In this document: positions 1-12,539 of the stretch, in pieces
How the letters are laid out: each line of letters opens with the position of its first letter
How positions within the stretch are numbered: the stretch's first letter is position 1
From: Cercis canadensis
Taxonomy: Eukaryota; Streptophyta; Magnoliopsida; Fabales; Fabaceae
DNA length: 64,000 nt
Assembly: GCA_003255065.1 (NCBI GenBank)
Contig: QAOA01001300.1
Span: forward strand, 1,564,993 to 1,628,992
Direction: 5' to 3'
Notes under the pieces: generated by a model
The model's database searches: none
The model's input: the letters and a program-made list of their open reading frames with translations, nothing else
Told to the model about the DNA's origin: nothing
Translations under genes and position numbers: made by a program

Positions 1-3000
1 CTCCACGACACCTGGGAAGTCAAATTGGTAGCCATAAAGAAAACCAGGGGAGGGCTTCTTCAGATAATGGTGGCAGTGGATCCCTCCATATGTATCCCTC
101 TTCCCTTTCTACTCATAAGGAGGAGGCTGACAAAGAGAATTCACCTGAGCAAGCTTCAGAAAACTTGGTTGAAGACAGAAGTATACTTAAGCTTGGGCAG
201 AATGTAGCTCTTTTGGCTAGCCGTCACAAAAGCTTGGTGGATCTGATACAGGTATGACACATATGCCAAGATTCTTGAAGGCCTATTTAGGATTGTTCTG
301 TTTTCATGACAACTTCTTGGAAATAGAACAAATCTAATAGACCAAATTATTATGAAAAAAGTGGGATTTTTTGTCGTTATTTTTGCATTATTTGTCCTTT
401 TTTTTTTTTTTTTTTTTTTTTTTTCTCTGTCTTTTAAGTTTCTACTCTAATTGTAGAAGACTTCACAATTATGGTTTGTAAACTCCTGTTTCTAAATTTA
501 ACATAAAGATGTGTTCGGATTTTTTTCCTTCATGCTTATCATTGCTAACATTTGTTTGTAGCCCCGTGTCTACGAGCCTCTCTTATATTTTTTTTTGGGT
601 ATATAATATTGGTTTTCTTAATGCTGCTTTAAATATGATGGACTAATACTTTTTTATTTTTCTTTTTATTTTTGTTAAATTTTAGGAAGATTTCCCTCGT
701 ACCCCTTCTCCTGTGTATAACCAATCTCATATATCAAGTCATGCTACAACAGAGGATTCGGTTGATCTTGATGTCCACGCAATTTCCTCAAGTGTTTCTT
801 CTATAAATATCTCAAACCTGTCAGACTCAACTACATGTTCTACTAGTGTTGTGGAGACAGGGGCTGTGAGCGTAGATGCTTGTGAGTCAATATCAAAAGA
901 AGATCCTCCAGAAACCTTTACAAGCTCCCAACATGCTGATGGAACAAAAACCTCACCACAGGGTCAAACATGCAACAAAAATTATGGGCTGAAGGATGAT
1001 GTATCAACAAATGGAGTTATGGGCAGAGAAGAGCACAAATTGAGAGCATCTAATGCAGAGGTTAGAAGGCACAAACAAGAAGAACAACAACATTATGGCA
1101 CGAATAATCCAAATCAGTCATTTACACATGGCTATCCTTACCAAGTTCCAGGTGTGGATGTGCAAGTTATATCCCAGGGGACAAACAATACACAAAGTTA
1201 CTTCGGAAAACTAGCTCATAGCCATGCACAGTTCTCCTCTGTCCGAGTACAACCGTCATTGCCCTCTCCTGGACTCTCTGGTCCCTTGTATGCAACACCA
1301 ACAACATTTATGACTTCAGGAAACCCATTTTATCCTAACTTTCAGCCATCTGCTTTATTTTCTCCACAATATAGTTTAGGTGGGTATGCTATGAGTTCTA
1401 CTGTATTTCCTCCATACATGACTGGGTATTCTTCTCATGGTGCCCTGCATCTTCCATTTGAAGCTATATATGGTCCAAACCTTAATGGTCAAGCTACCAG
1501 TGTTTCATCAGGGGAAGGGAATCCACATGCAGGGGATTTTCAAAATCGAAGCAAGTTTTATGGGCAGCTTGAATTATCACCACAGCCTTCTTATGTTGAT
1601 CCCCTTAGCATACAGTATTATCCCCGCCCTTTTGATGTTGCGTATCCTGCTGCTCTTCAGCAAAATCAACTGGCATCAAGAATTCTTACTGGGGGCCAGG
1701 TTCGACAGCAAGATTCAGCTGTTACCGCTTATTTGGATGGTCAGGCATTTCAGCCTCCAGTAAATGGTGGCTTGAACATTCCATGTTCAAGAAATATGGG
1801 GATCACTGGAAGTAGTTATAATGGAAATTCCTCTAGTATGGGTGTCATGATGCAATTTCCTGCCTTGTCTCTTGGTAGTCCAGTTTTTCCACCCTCACCA
1901 ATGAGTGGAACTAATCCTCCAGGTAGACAAAATGGGATAAAGATACCTCAGGTTTCTGGCAGAAGTGCAGCATTTTGTTCCGGACAAAGAGAAATTAGTA
2001 GTTTTGATGATCCCAAGAAGCAATCTTTTATTGAGGAACTTAAATCCATCAATTCTGGGAAGTTTGAACTCTCTAATATAGCAGGGCGTATTGTTGAATT
2101 CAGGTATTATCTACTATATTTATTCCAATATCTGATATTATTCCCTGTGATCCCCTGTATGAAAAGAAATGATTTGTTGATTTATGTTTAACTTAGCACC
2201 GACCAACATGGTAGTCGATTTATCCAGCAGAAGCTGGAAAGTTGCAGTGCTGAAGAGAAGATATCTGTTTTTGAAGAAGTCCTTCCACATGCTTCAAAAT
2301 TAATGACAGATGTGTTCAGTAATTATGTGATTCAGAAGGTATACTATCAAAATCTATGTCACCTGAACTTTTATATATTTTTTTGTCTAACACTAGCTTG
2401 CAGGCTTTTATTTTTTTTTATTTACTTGATGCTGCTGCTGATTCAATCATGTTTAATACAGTTTTTCGAACATGGAAGTCCTGATCAGCGAAAGAAGCTT
2501 GCTGATCAACTTTCTGGACAGATGTTACCTTTAAGTTTGCAGATGTATGGTTGTCGTGTTATCCAGAAGGTATGTTGATTTCTTGGGCTAGTGCTTGTAA
2601 AAATGATTTATTTTGCATTATATCAGAAAGGGATGCCTTATTAGGGAGGGTGATCTTTCCCTCAAAAGGTCATGTGTATATAACTTAAAAACAACAAGGA
2701 GAAAAATTAATTTTTTAATATTTGTATATTGTAGAATAAAGATTTCAGTTACGGAATTATATTAGAGTTTCCGTAATATTTTATTAATTCACCATGCTTG
2801 TCTATTCAGCTTATAAAAGGTTCAGGGTACTTCTACGTATATGGTTATACATTTTTGTTTCTTTTGATTTTCTTTTTCAGTAAGTAATAACCTATTTATG
2901 ACACCAAGGGGGCCACTCAAAGCACATGGACAATATGTGATGGACGAGTAGATTTCTAGAGTTTTTAAATGTATGCATGCCTCTGCTTGCCAGTAAATCT

Positions 3001-5601
3001 TTAACCACATGGTACATTATTTAAGATGGATCCTTTATCTTCGATTCCAATAATAAAAAGGAATTACAGATTTGGCATGCATCGAATGTGCTATACTTGA
3101 TGTCTTAACCAACTTTCTGATGCAGAAATTGATGGTTATCCCATTTCTTGCTTCTTCAGAGCAATAGCACTGATTAGTTAATCATTAACTTCTTATTTTC
3201 TTTAATTGCCCATGTTTTCAGAAGTTTCGTTCTCTTTTGCTTATGCCAAAAGTTGATTCTGGTATATTTTTGGGATGTTTGTTGTAGGCTCTTGAAGTTA
3301 TTGAGCTTGATCAGAAGACACAGCTTGTGCAGGAGCTTGATGGACATGTCATGAGATGTGTACGTGATCAAAATGGAAATCATGTGATACAAAAATGCAT
3401 AGAATGCATGCCAATGGAAAAAATTCAATTTATTATATCTGCTTTTAAAGGTCAAGTTCCCACTCTTTCTACTCATCCATATGGCTGTCGTGTTATTCAG
3501 GTAATGATACAAAGGTTTTGGTGCTATTACTCTGCTCATATTACATCTTCCAGATGCTATTATATCTATTTATTTGCTTGTGTTAGAGAATTTTGGAGCA
3601 TTGTTCAGGTGAACAGCATATTCAATGTATAGTGGATGAAATCCTAGAATCTGCTTGTGTTCTCGCTCAAGACCAGTATGGCAATTATGTGACTCAGGTT
3701 GGCGAATATTTACTTTCAAGCTTACCTCTTACCCCTGAAAGATTTATTTTCTTCTTGATCCACTAGTGGTTATTTAGTAAATTATAGAAATCTTACTTTT
3801 TCTATAAACTAGGTAATACTCAACTATGATTTTCTTTATACATAGCAGTGATGTAAGGAATTGTCTGTCTGTAGCTTTCAGTGTACTATATTCACATTAT
3901 TATTATTTACATCTAGTAATTGAACTCTTTGTTAACTGATAAGTATGACGATATCAAAATCCTACTTTGGCTACGCAAATCATGCATTAACTGAAGTTCA
4001 TTCCTTTAGGGTGATACATTGACCCAGAAGCACCACTTAACTGGTTGAATGGATACCATGAGAATAATTACTTGTAGAGTGAATACTATTTCTTGGTTAC
4101 AGGATTGAACGGAGAGAATATCTGGCCCTAGTAATATGGTTGTCCAAGAACTTACAGCTATTAAGAAATGGCTGCATTAATGTAAAATGGTTAAACAGAG
4201 ATGGCATCTTCTCTATCTACAAAGGATAGAAGATTAGTCCATAGGATCCATTTTGTGCAGGAGATATTCTCAATCAACATATATCATTAACTTAAAGTTT
4301 TTCACCAAACTACATAATATGTTGTCTAAGCACCTCAAGTTGGTTTTGATATGGCTAATAAAGCTGATGGCTATCTGTGGAGCCATGATGTACCTTCAGA
4401 GGATGAGATGATTCTCAGTTGAATTGGTTTGTTGGTTGTGATACATGACTGTATGATAATAAAATCACAGTAGTGATTGACTGGTGAAAATCAATATGAC
4501 ACTATATAACAATTAAAAATGTTCAAACATGTATTAGATCTGTCTCTCCCCCGCCACCACTCTTTCCTTTCTCCTTCTCTATATGTTGCTTGCCTTTAAA
4601 TCTAATGCTTAAATGAAATTTGCTCTGCAGCATGTCTTAGAGAGGGGAAAACCGCATGAAAGAAGTCAAATAATAAGCAAGTTGACTGGGAAGATTGTAC
4701 AAATGAGTCAGCATAAATATGCATCTAATGTTATTGAGAAGTGCTTGGACCATGGTAATGCAATCGAGCGAGAGCTCTTGGTTGAGGAAATAATTGGGCA
4801 ACCTAGTGAAGGCAATAACTTGTTGGTAAGTCAGATCGCCAGCATACTGTTCAGGTTCTTGATTTAGCTATAGCTGTTTTTAATGAAGTGATTGGACATG
4901 AGTGAGTTTATATGGACCTTGTCAAGTGTGTAAGTAGTTCAGGCCGAGCTAGTATTTGACTGTTGTAGTTATTGGTCCTAATCTTTTTATGATAAACGAC
5001 TTATTTTTCCAACTGTTCTTACCATGAGTATAAGCAGACACCATGAGAAGGAAACTGAGTTTGTTTTTTCACTTCCATTTTAGACAATGATGAAAGACCA
5101 GTTTGCAAATTATGTGGTCCAGAAGATTCTTGAAATAAGCAATGACAGGCATAGGGAAATACTGCTGGATCATATAAGAGTTCATCTCCATGCTTTGAAG
5201 AAATACACCTATGGGAAACACATTGTTGCCCGTTTCGAACAGTTTGCTGGACCAGGTGAGTAGGTTTTCCATTTTCTCAATTATATACGTACTGCCAATG
5301 TGAAAATTTCTTTTCTATATTAGATTTTCTCTAATTTCTAGAATCTTTTTCTTGGATAACATGAAAGGGATTATTAACTTACATAGTTCCATTAGTACAA
5401 ATGATTATTATTTCTTTAACAGTTTATGTTACAGCAGTTTGGTTAATAATTTATCAATTAAAGTATCTCAGGAATGCAAATACACATATGTGCATTTTGA
5501 GGTTCTGTTTTGTCTGTGTTGGATTTAACTAAGATCCCGGGACAGTGGGGAAATTATCTTCTTCTGTTTGATATGCAGGAAGAGATCCGGAGGTTCCTTG
5601 A
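1..5601 (+). CDS. Pumilio-family RNA-binding protein, APUM5/6-like (5' truncated by window edge)
   Basis: The gene encodes a sequence-specific mRNA-binding protein that acts in the cytoplasm on 3' UTRs to repress or destabilise transcripts (family knowledge). Exons read: 1-251 (partial; codons start at base 3), 686-2103, 2197-2338, 2462-2569, 3288-3500, 3587-3697, 4631-4825, 5084-5255 and 5579-5601. Together they give about 876 residues and end in GRDPEVP. The long N-terminal part is Ser/Gln/Pro-rich and low in complexity, with the conserved [13 protein letters not shown] motif at an exon start. The C-terminal third is a full PUF domain of eight repeats, with motifs including [36 protein letters not shown] and ANYVVQK, closed by [15 protein letters not shown]. 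No frameshift or stop was found. The assignment to APUM5 rather than APUM6 rests partly on the nearby BTL1-type gene. The N-terminal exons lie left of the window. Confidence 0.95.
398..424. repeat. poly-T tract in Pumilio intron
   Basis: Twenty-seven consecutive T lie in the intron between the first two visible Pumilio exons. This is a simple homopolymer that is likely to vary in length. I see no function beyond general intron AT-richness. Confidence 0.9.
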
Positions 5602-6765
5602 GGTGCTTCTTGGATAGCGTATTGTATCTTACACAAACCGCCACCAATGCTTTAGCTGCTATAGGAGAAAAATGAAAAAGAAGCTATCATTCTTTGCAAA
5701 GCTGCCACTATATTGTGAAGAAAATTTGGTTTACCATGTACTCTATTTTATATGTGGGTATCTATGTATATAAATAATTAATGGTGATGTTCCAAAGTAA
5801 CCTTAAGTGCCCCAAAAATTATCAGAAAATGGTTGCTCTTCTGCTCTATGCTCAATTGTTTTACTTGATTAGTATTCTAATGATGGGTTTTGTTCCCATG
5901 GTGATCATACAAAATCATGCTTGCATGTAAATTTTTCCCATATTTTATTTAGTAATCGTTAATCATCTGATATTATTCGGAAAGTTAAGTGGGTAGACAG
6001 TGAGAATTATATATATTGTTTTTTTTTCTTTCACTAAGAGAAATTCAGCCAATATTAGAAAAAAAAAAATTTAGTCAAGCCCCATAAATTTTTTATACGA
6101 TCATATAAGCTAGAAGGATATTTATTTATGTGGGATGAATTTACATTTATTTGAAATTAATCTTATTTCTTAGAGACCATTATCTCATTTATGATGATCT
6201 TTGTTTGAAAAAAAAAAATCTATTTAAAAATAAAACTATGGACTAAATAATTTGTAGTTAAAGAGTACTGAAGTTGTTTTTAAAGTTTGTGAATTATGTA
6301 TTTTAACTTTAAAATTATAGTTAAAAGTATTAAAAAAAATAAAAATTATAGCGTAATATGAATTATAATCACATGGTAAGAAAAATACTTATTTATGGAT
6401 AACTTGTAATTATTCAACGATAAAATAGATAATTTATTGTTTATATAAACAATTAAAAGAATTACACTAAAATTAATATGTATAAGCGTCTATTTTTTAA
6501 TAAACTTTATAGTCGAAACAAAAACACTCCCTATTTTTTATCTCATTAATCTAAAAAATTCGTTTGGCTTTGGAATATGATATTGAAGGAACAGAAGATT
6601 AGATATATTCTGAATTGTCAACGATGGTGTCTGAATGGGAATGAAAAAGTGTATCTTTGATGCTTTGTTTGGGTTTGAAATTTGAATGAATAGTTTATGA
6701 GTTGTGTGGTGTGGTGTGATGTGGTGGTAGATAGTTGGTTGATTGGATCATTTGAGATTGGAGTT
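5602..6765. other. intergenic region, Pumilio 3' end to reticulon gene
   Basis: This is AT-rich spacer between two genes in the same orientation. It should hold the Pumilio 3' UTR and polyadenylation site and the reticulon promoter. About 100 bases from 6242 resemble a stretch near 16647 and are listed as a dispersed repeat. I see no other gene. Confidence 0.7.
6242..6341 (+). repeat. diverged dispersed repeat, copy 1
   Basis: The stretch starts with ACTAAATAA and runs through TTGTAG, TTATGT and AAAATTATAG to TTAAAAGTAT. It matches, with many substitutions and small gaps, the stretch from 16647 in the same orientation. It is probably an old interspersed element. The family was not recognised and the boundaries are approximate. 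Confidence 0.5.
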
Positions 6766-9490
6766 ATGGTGGAGAGAGAGATTGTGATGGAATGCACAAG
6801 AGGTGAAGTAGGAAAGCCGATGATACTACTCGTATGCGGTACACTCGTCTACTATCACTGTGCCTACCGGAATTCTAGCCTTGTCTCTTTGGTCTCCGAC
6901 GTCTTCATAGTCCTCCTTTGCTCCCTCGCCATTCTCGGCCTTCTCTTCCGTCAAATGAATATCTCGTAATTTTCTCAATTTTCCTTCCCCTCTTTTGTTG
7001 CTCATTCATTTTTCAATTTTCGGTTGTTGGAAAGCAAAAAAAAAAAAAAATCCTTTCTGTTTAGGGTTCAGTTTTTGCATAAATAATTACTCGCAAAGCA
7101 TTCCATTTTTAGCTCTTTGATGCATTGAATATGGCGATGTGGATCTTATATAATTGAATTGGGTGCACTTATTAGCTTCTCGGCCTTTGAGGTGTCGTGT
7201 TGATTTGATTGAAACTCTTTTTGTTGGTGTTTTTGGTGTCGATGATCTTGTGTCATAGCAAGGAAGAATTTTCATTTGAAATTTACTTACGCATGTTTCA
7301 ACTTATATAATTCTCCCCTTAAAAAAAATCTGTTTTTAGGGTACCAGTCGACCCACTTGAGTGGCAAATATCTCAGGACACTGCTAATAGCATTGTTGCG
7401 TGGTTAGCTAATACCGTAGGCGCAGCCGATTCTGTTTTAAGAGTTGCAGCAAGAGGGCTTGACAAGAGGCTGTTTTTTAAGGTAGTAATTTATACAACTC
7501 CTTTCATTTTCAGTTTAGTATTGAGCATCAAGGCATTCTCCACAGCAATAGTTTTAGCTTTTATCCTCTCAGAAGTCATTATCAGTAGGCATGAGGAGGT
7601 CACTTTTAGCATTTTTAAGTGTTCTCAATTATTTCTTGGTATAGTCAATTTTCAACTACTGGATTGTTCAATTTCTAGCATTTCATGCATAGTCAGCAAC
7701 AAAAAAATTCTTCCATTTCCTGCATGTAGTACTTGAGCAGGTTCTGCAACTCCCAAATAGGCACAGTCAAGAACCTAAGAGATGAAAAAATTCGGTCAAA
7801 AAAGAGATCAGCACTCTTTATTTTTTTTATCCTTTTGGCGTGTGGATTGTTTTGCTGTGAAAAGCAAGAATTTCAACAAAGAAGTCCATCTGCACTTGAT
7901 GAACGGAAGAAGGAAAAGGAGGGTGGTACCGTTATATGAGGATAACATGACTTTTGATTGCATTCTCTTGAATAATTTCTGGCGGAAAGACATACAAAGA
8001 ACTAATGTTTCATGTTGGTCTTATTTCAGGTGATTGTTTTCCTTTATGTATTATCTGCTCTTGGAAGATTGGCTTTGGGTGTTACAGTTGCTTATGCTGG
8101 TACGTTGGCACTAATATATGTCTCTCCTTTCTGCTGAGATTGCTTTATGGGAATAATGAGTTGGAACATAACCTTAAAATCAGGGGAGAATTGAATTAGT
8201 GTTCAGCAAATCTTTTCCTTTTTGGCTTTGCTTTCCTAAAATGTATTTAGAAGGTCTAATCTGATAAAATTTAATAAGATTATTTAGGCAAAATATTTTC
8301 CTTGTCCTTTCTATATAGGCTTCTGGAGGAATTGTAGATAATAAATTCTGTATCTTCTTTCTTTTCTGAATCCTGAAACTAATCAAAAGTTGTCCACATG
8401 GTTGCCCAGTGGGAGTCTTCTTAGTACACTACAACTTACTAAATTTTGTGACTAATAAAAGGAAGTCTTCATGGGTCATGTATTAGCTAGCCAAGGCATT
8501 ACCTTAATAGAAAATTTTACTTGCTTTTATTAGCCAATCTCCTCTTTCTTCTAAAAAATAATAATTATTGACTACTGTGCCATTTTTATTAGTGTCTCCA
8601 GCATTGAGAAACTTTACTCAGAAAAATGTTTCTGATGCTCTCATTACGTCCCCTTGAGACAATATTTTTTGTTGTTGATAAGAATCTTTGATGATATGGA
8701 GAGTAGCCTCCTGTGCAGAGGATTTCATGCATATATGTTGGTGATAAATGGAATGGCAGTTCTATGTGTTAATATTGTAAATATCCTGCTTTAACCAGGG
8801 AACAGTTTTCACTCCCTGCTATAAAATCATCAATTAGACAATCCCAGTGCAAAAAAAAAAGACAGAATAATTTGCAAGATTCCCCCACAGGTTGTGTTTA
8901 GCAGGAACAATATGTGGATTCCCTTATAAATTAAATGTCCATCCTTTTTATTCTCTAATCTCTATTGATGGAGATGGGTCTCTACTATTGTCACAGTTTT
9001 CCATGTGAACTATTTGGCTTCAACGTTTGTGATGCTGTTATATAGTTTTTCATTTTGTCGACTGTATCTTCTGTGATATAGTGATGAAGAACTAGAGTCG
9101 GCAAAATAGTACTTCTTAAATATTCCATAAGCTGTAGCTAAGCTAAAAACACATGTAATGGCAATTTGCTGCCAAATCCTGGACAGAAGTCCCCAAAAAT
9201 CGAATATGACAACAGGGTTGGTACTCAGGAGAGAGGAAAACTTTGTTTGTCCTGGTTTTGTATGGTTGACCACCTGAAAGTTGGTTCTTCTTATAGATGT
9301 TAAATTCTTTCAATACAAATCTCACATTTGATTTCATGAATGACCTGTGATAAGGGCGTCCTTTCTTGGTGCAGGACTATGCTTGTTTTGTCTTTACATG
9401 TTCGCAGAGTGCTCTCAGTCGGTCAGCTCATTTTTGGCCCGGTTCTTGGGGAGAAGAAATGATACCGGTGGAGAAGAAGACACAATGTAG
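6766..9490 (+). CDS. small reticulon-like protein (RTNLB family)
   Basis: The gene encodes a membrane protein of the endoplasmic reticulum; reticulons shape tubular ER by inserting hydrophobic hairpins (family knowledge). Exons read: 6766-6965, 7340-7481, 8030-8099 and 9375-9490, all with GT-AG borders, giving 175 aa. The reticulon homology domain fills almost the whole protein. A first hydrophobic hairpin includes PMILLVCGTLVYYHC and VFIVLLCSLAILGLLF. A loop follows with VPVDPLEWQISQDTANSIV, and a second hairpin includes VIVFLYVLSALGRLALGV and LCLFCLYMFAE. The C-terminus is short and acidic (GGEEDTM) and lacks the classic KxKxx tail. Met at 6766 was chosen because the frame upstream does not look conserved; Met at 6787 is a possible alternative. 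It resembles the Arabidopsis At1g16825/At1g78895 type (recollection). Confidence 0.88.
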
Positions 9491-9965
9491 CCTATTCATT
9501 TTTGTATTCACCATTTGTTGAGAATTTGAAGTTTATTCTATGGCTTTATTGGAAATTGCAGCTAGTCACCAATCATACAACTGAATTTGTGAGTGAAATT
9601 GTAAATATGATTGTATATGACCCTTAGCAACCCAAAAAGAGGTGTATCGGACCGATTTCGTGGCACAACGAGTTTCTTTTGGGAAAGGATGACGAATTTA
9701 AATTTGTTAGTCAAGTCCATGCATAATCTGATCATTTTTCTTTTATGTTTTGTGGTCTGCAATTAAATACTTAGGAGGGAATCAATGAGATTTTTATGCA
9801 CCGCTTTTACTAAAAGAGCTAGAGAAGTCCAACAGAAGAATGCTTGAGGTACTTCTCAAAGGCTAATATGAATTCCAGTATGAGAAATGCCGGTGTATTT
9901 GCACAATTGTGCTCAGCCTGAGATTCAGGTTACATGTTCTGATCAATACAAATGCTTCTAACTTT
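9491..9965. other. intergenic, reticulon 3' end to kinase pseudogene
   Basis: The stretch holds the reticulon 3' UTR and decayed flank of the convergent kinase pseudogene. No gene is seen. Confidence 0.6.
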
Positions 9966-11003
9966 CTATGCTGCTGCTCCAAGCAAGGCCAAACTTGGTT
10001 TTGGCCACATACCCTGTCCACCGAAGCATGTATCTTGTACATCATCTACCTCACTGGAAGTAAAACAAGAATCCTCCAGAAGTATATAGCTAGGATTATC
10101 TGTCTCACCCTCATCAGCAGACAATGACAAATTTGATCCTCTAAGATGGCCCTGTTCCTCCTTAAATACAAGGCCAGTGACAAATGGATGATTCAATAGC
10201 ATATCAGCTGTGAATCTGTCTTGAGGGTTCCTCTGCAAACCATTAGGAATAATGGGTACTTATCTTCTTCTTGAGGTCCATGACGGTTGAATCAGGATCC
10301 ATATCCCAGGGTTGCTTGGCTGGCTGTGAACATCTTAAATACCACACACCCAAGAGCCCAAATATCAGAGGCTCGCTGTTGAACCTTATTCCTAACACTA
10401 ACACTCTCGGGGGCCAGATACATAGGAGTGCCTTTCACACCGGACCATCATCAGCTCTCTTGGATAACCCAAAATCAGCAATCTTTGGTGTAAACCAGAA
10501 CTCAGCAGAGGAACTCGTGGGAGCAAGTAGAATATTCTGTGGCTTCAAATCACAGTGCACGTAACCCTTTTCATGAATGTGCTCAAGGCCACGAAGAATG
10601 CTGGCTGTGAGATACCTGATATGGGGTTCAGACAAGCCACGACCCTTTGTCTGTTGAATCATGTCATCCAAGGTACCACCCGCAGCTAACTCCAAGATGA
10701 CGTTAAAAATAGTGGTTCCCTTGTTGGTGATGGTCAAGTCCTCCCCAAAGCATTGAAGCACAAAGGAGAACTCGAAAGAGCTTCCAAAATCTCCTTTTCC
10801 TTGTAGAGCTCGTGTGAGGCAGAGACCTCTGCTGATTTCAAGGCCATAACGGGAGGCAATATTCCAAATTAGGCAGAATTGGTTGAAATAGCCAAAGAAA
10901 CAACCCCAAAACTTCCGCTGCCTAGGACTTGCCTTCTCTCCCAGACCATGCCACCACTGTACACACTCAGCTCTATCTCCAACTCTGACACCTGCTGCTC
11001 CAT
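9966..11003 (-). pseudogene. MAPKKK-like (MEKK-type) protein kinase pseudogene
   Basis: This is a relic of an intronless Ser/Thr kinase resembling the plant MAPKKK17-21 group. Reading leftwards from Met at 11003, it begins MEQQVSELE and has a glycine-rich loop (LGSGSFGVVSLA). An in-frame TAA follows at 10869-10871, then the lysine segment (MALKSAEVS). Near 10763 a single missing base shifts the frame into an intact catalytic core with GTLDDMIQ, HCDLKPQNILL and KIADFGLSKR. Further shifts near 10436, about 10305 and about 10250 separate the GTPMYLAPES activation segment, the SDIWALGCVVF helix and the final QRNPQDRFTADMLLNHPF block. Roughly 25 residues before that last block also seem to be missing. 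The catalytic loop has HCD in place of HRD. With one nonsense codon and at least four frame breaks, a working kinase cannot be made from this copy. A base-calling error could explain one lesion, not all of them. Confidence 0.9.
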
Positions 11004-11063
11004 TGCTTTCTTTACTATCACCCTCTTCTCTGCCTTTGCCTTTGTCTTTGTTTGATCAATCAA

Positions 11064-11944
11064 GTATATATAAGCGATCCAGTTTTGAAACCGTGTTCCT
11101 CAAGTAATTTTCTTTTTCCTAATTACTGCGGCTGCGGGATTCCTTTCCTAGTGACCATAGGAACTAGCAAGGATATCACCTCTCTTATTATTATCTTTTA
11201 TGCCGTATTGCCGTGTAACAAAAGCATTTTGTTTTTAACTTTTTGCTCTCAGTTACCATTAAACCAGAAAAATAATTTTATTGGACATTATACATTTTAT
11301 TTATATAAAAAATATGATGTTTCCTTATCCTACCGAATCAGAAAATGAATATGCATGGTTTTGCAGATGACATCAATTGCCAAGTATGCTACATCTTCAT
11401 TTCACTGTTCTAACGACGTTACTATTTTGCATACACAATGATTAAATTAATATAGAGTAGAGACCGAAATCTAAGACTTGGTTACTCGAGAAGAAACACT
11501 ATTGCGGCAAATTGTATAGATTGATCATCGAAGCAAATATTTCCGTTGATTAAGATCTACTCGTCAAATTCTTGAATAATCCACCAAAATATGTAAACGG
11601 TATAGATTTGTTTAATCATGCAAAATTTCCCAGTCACGCTTTAAGGGAACAAAAGTTGAAGCTTGACAAAAAAATTTGGTCAATAAATAAACGCTACCAT
11701 CATAAGTAAACTTCCACCAAATTCGCACTTCTTTCACTCTTTCCTATCATGATAATCTTTCCAGATCGATGGCAAAACCTGACGACCAAAAAGCTGGCTA
11801 TAGAAGGGACCATTCTTAAGCTAGCTAGCTGGTTACTATTCTATAACCAACAATTTAATTCAAGATTTTTTTTTATTAAAAAAAAAAAAGGACTAATGGT
11901 TAATTTCTGTAACCTGTGAACCTAAACCATGTAGCCTTATTAGG
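11064..11944. other. intergenic, kinase pseudogene to carrier 3' end
   Basis: AT-rich spacer. It should contain the former kinase promoter on the left and the carrier 3' UTR on the right. No coding signal is seen. Confidence 0.6.
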
Positions 11945-12507
11945 CTATAAGGAATGAGCCTTGTGCACAAGCAATATGTCCTTCCATGCTTCATAAAACA
12001 TCCAGGTGATGCCAGAGGATGGCATGACCTTTAAACAGCTGGCACCCCACCCTCTATAGAGTCCCATCAAACCTTCCTCCCGAATGACTTCTGAAAGCGC
12101 GGCTGCCATGTGTGGTGGGCACTTACCTTGCAAAGCTCCCACCATTAGCCGTTTTCTGGCCACCTCTAATGGGAAGCTAATTGTGCTGGCAGTAAAACCT
12201 TGCCAAGAATAATGAGACAATTAGAGCACATATCATTTATGCAATATAAATAGTCCAGTATATGAACCCTATTAAAGTGAATCATGGGCAAAGTACATCG
12301 TGCTTAACCACTTTCATCAGACCCAGCAATCTTTTCACGGAAACCAAATGTTTGAACTTATCAAATATTCTCTCTCTAAAAGACTAAAAGTAGGAGGGAT
12401 GTCAAACAGTAGATGACTACCTTTTGCATTAACAATATTTCATGCTTCCATTCTTCACCAGCAACATGGACACAAATGCATGTCTATGTATGCGTGAGAC
12501 AGGGCAA

Positions 12508-12539
<32 letters not shown>

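Noticed and set aside
7733-8033. Overlapping open frames in the second reticulon intron
   Set aside because: The flanking exons join in phase across this stretch, and neither frame resembles a known protein.
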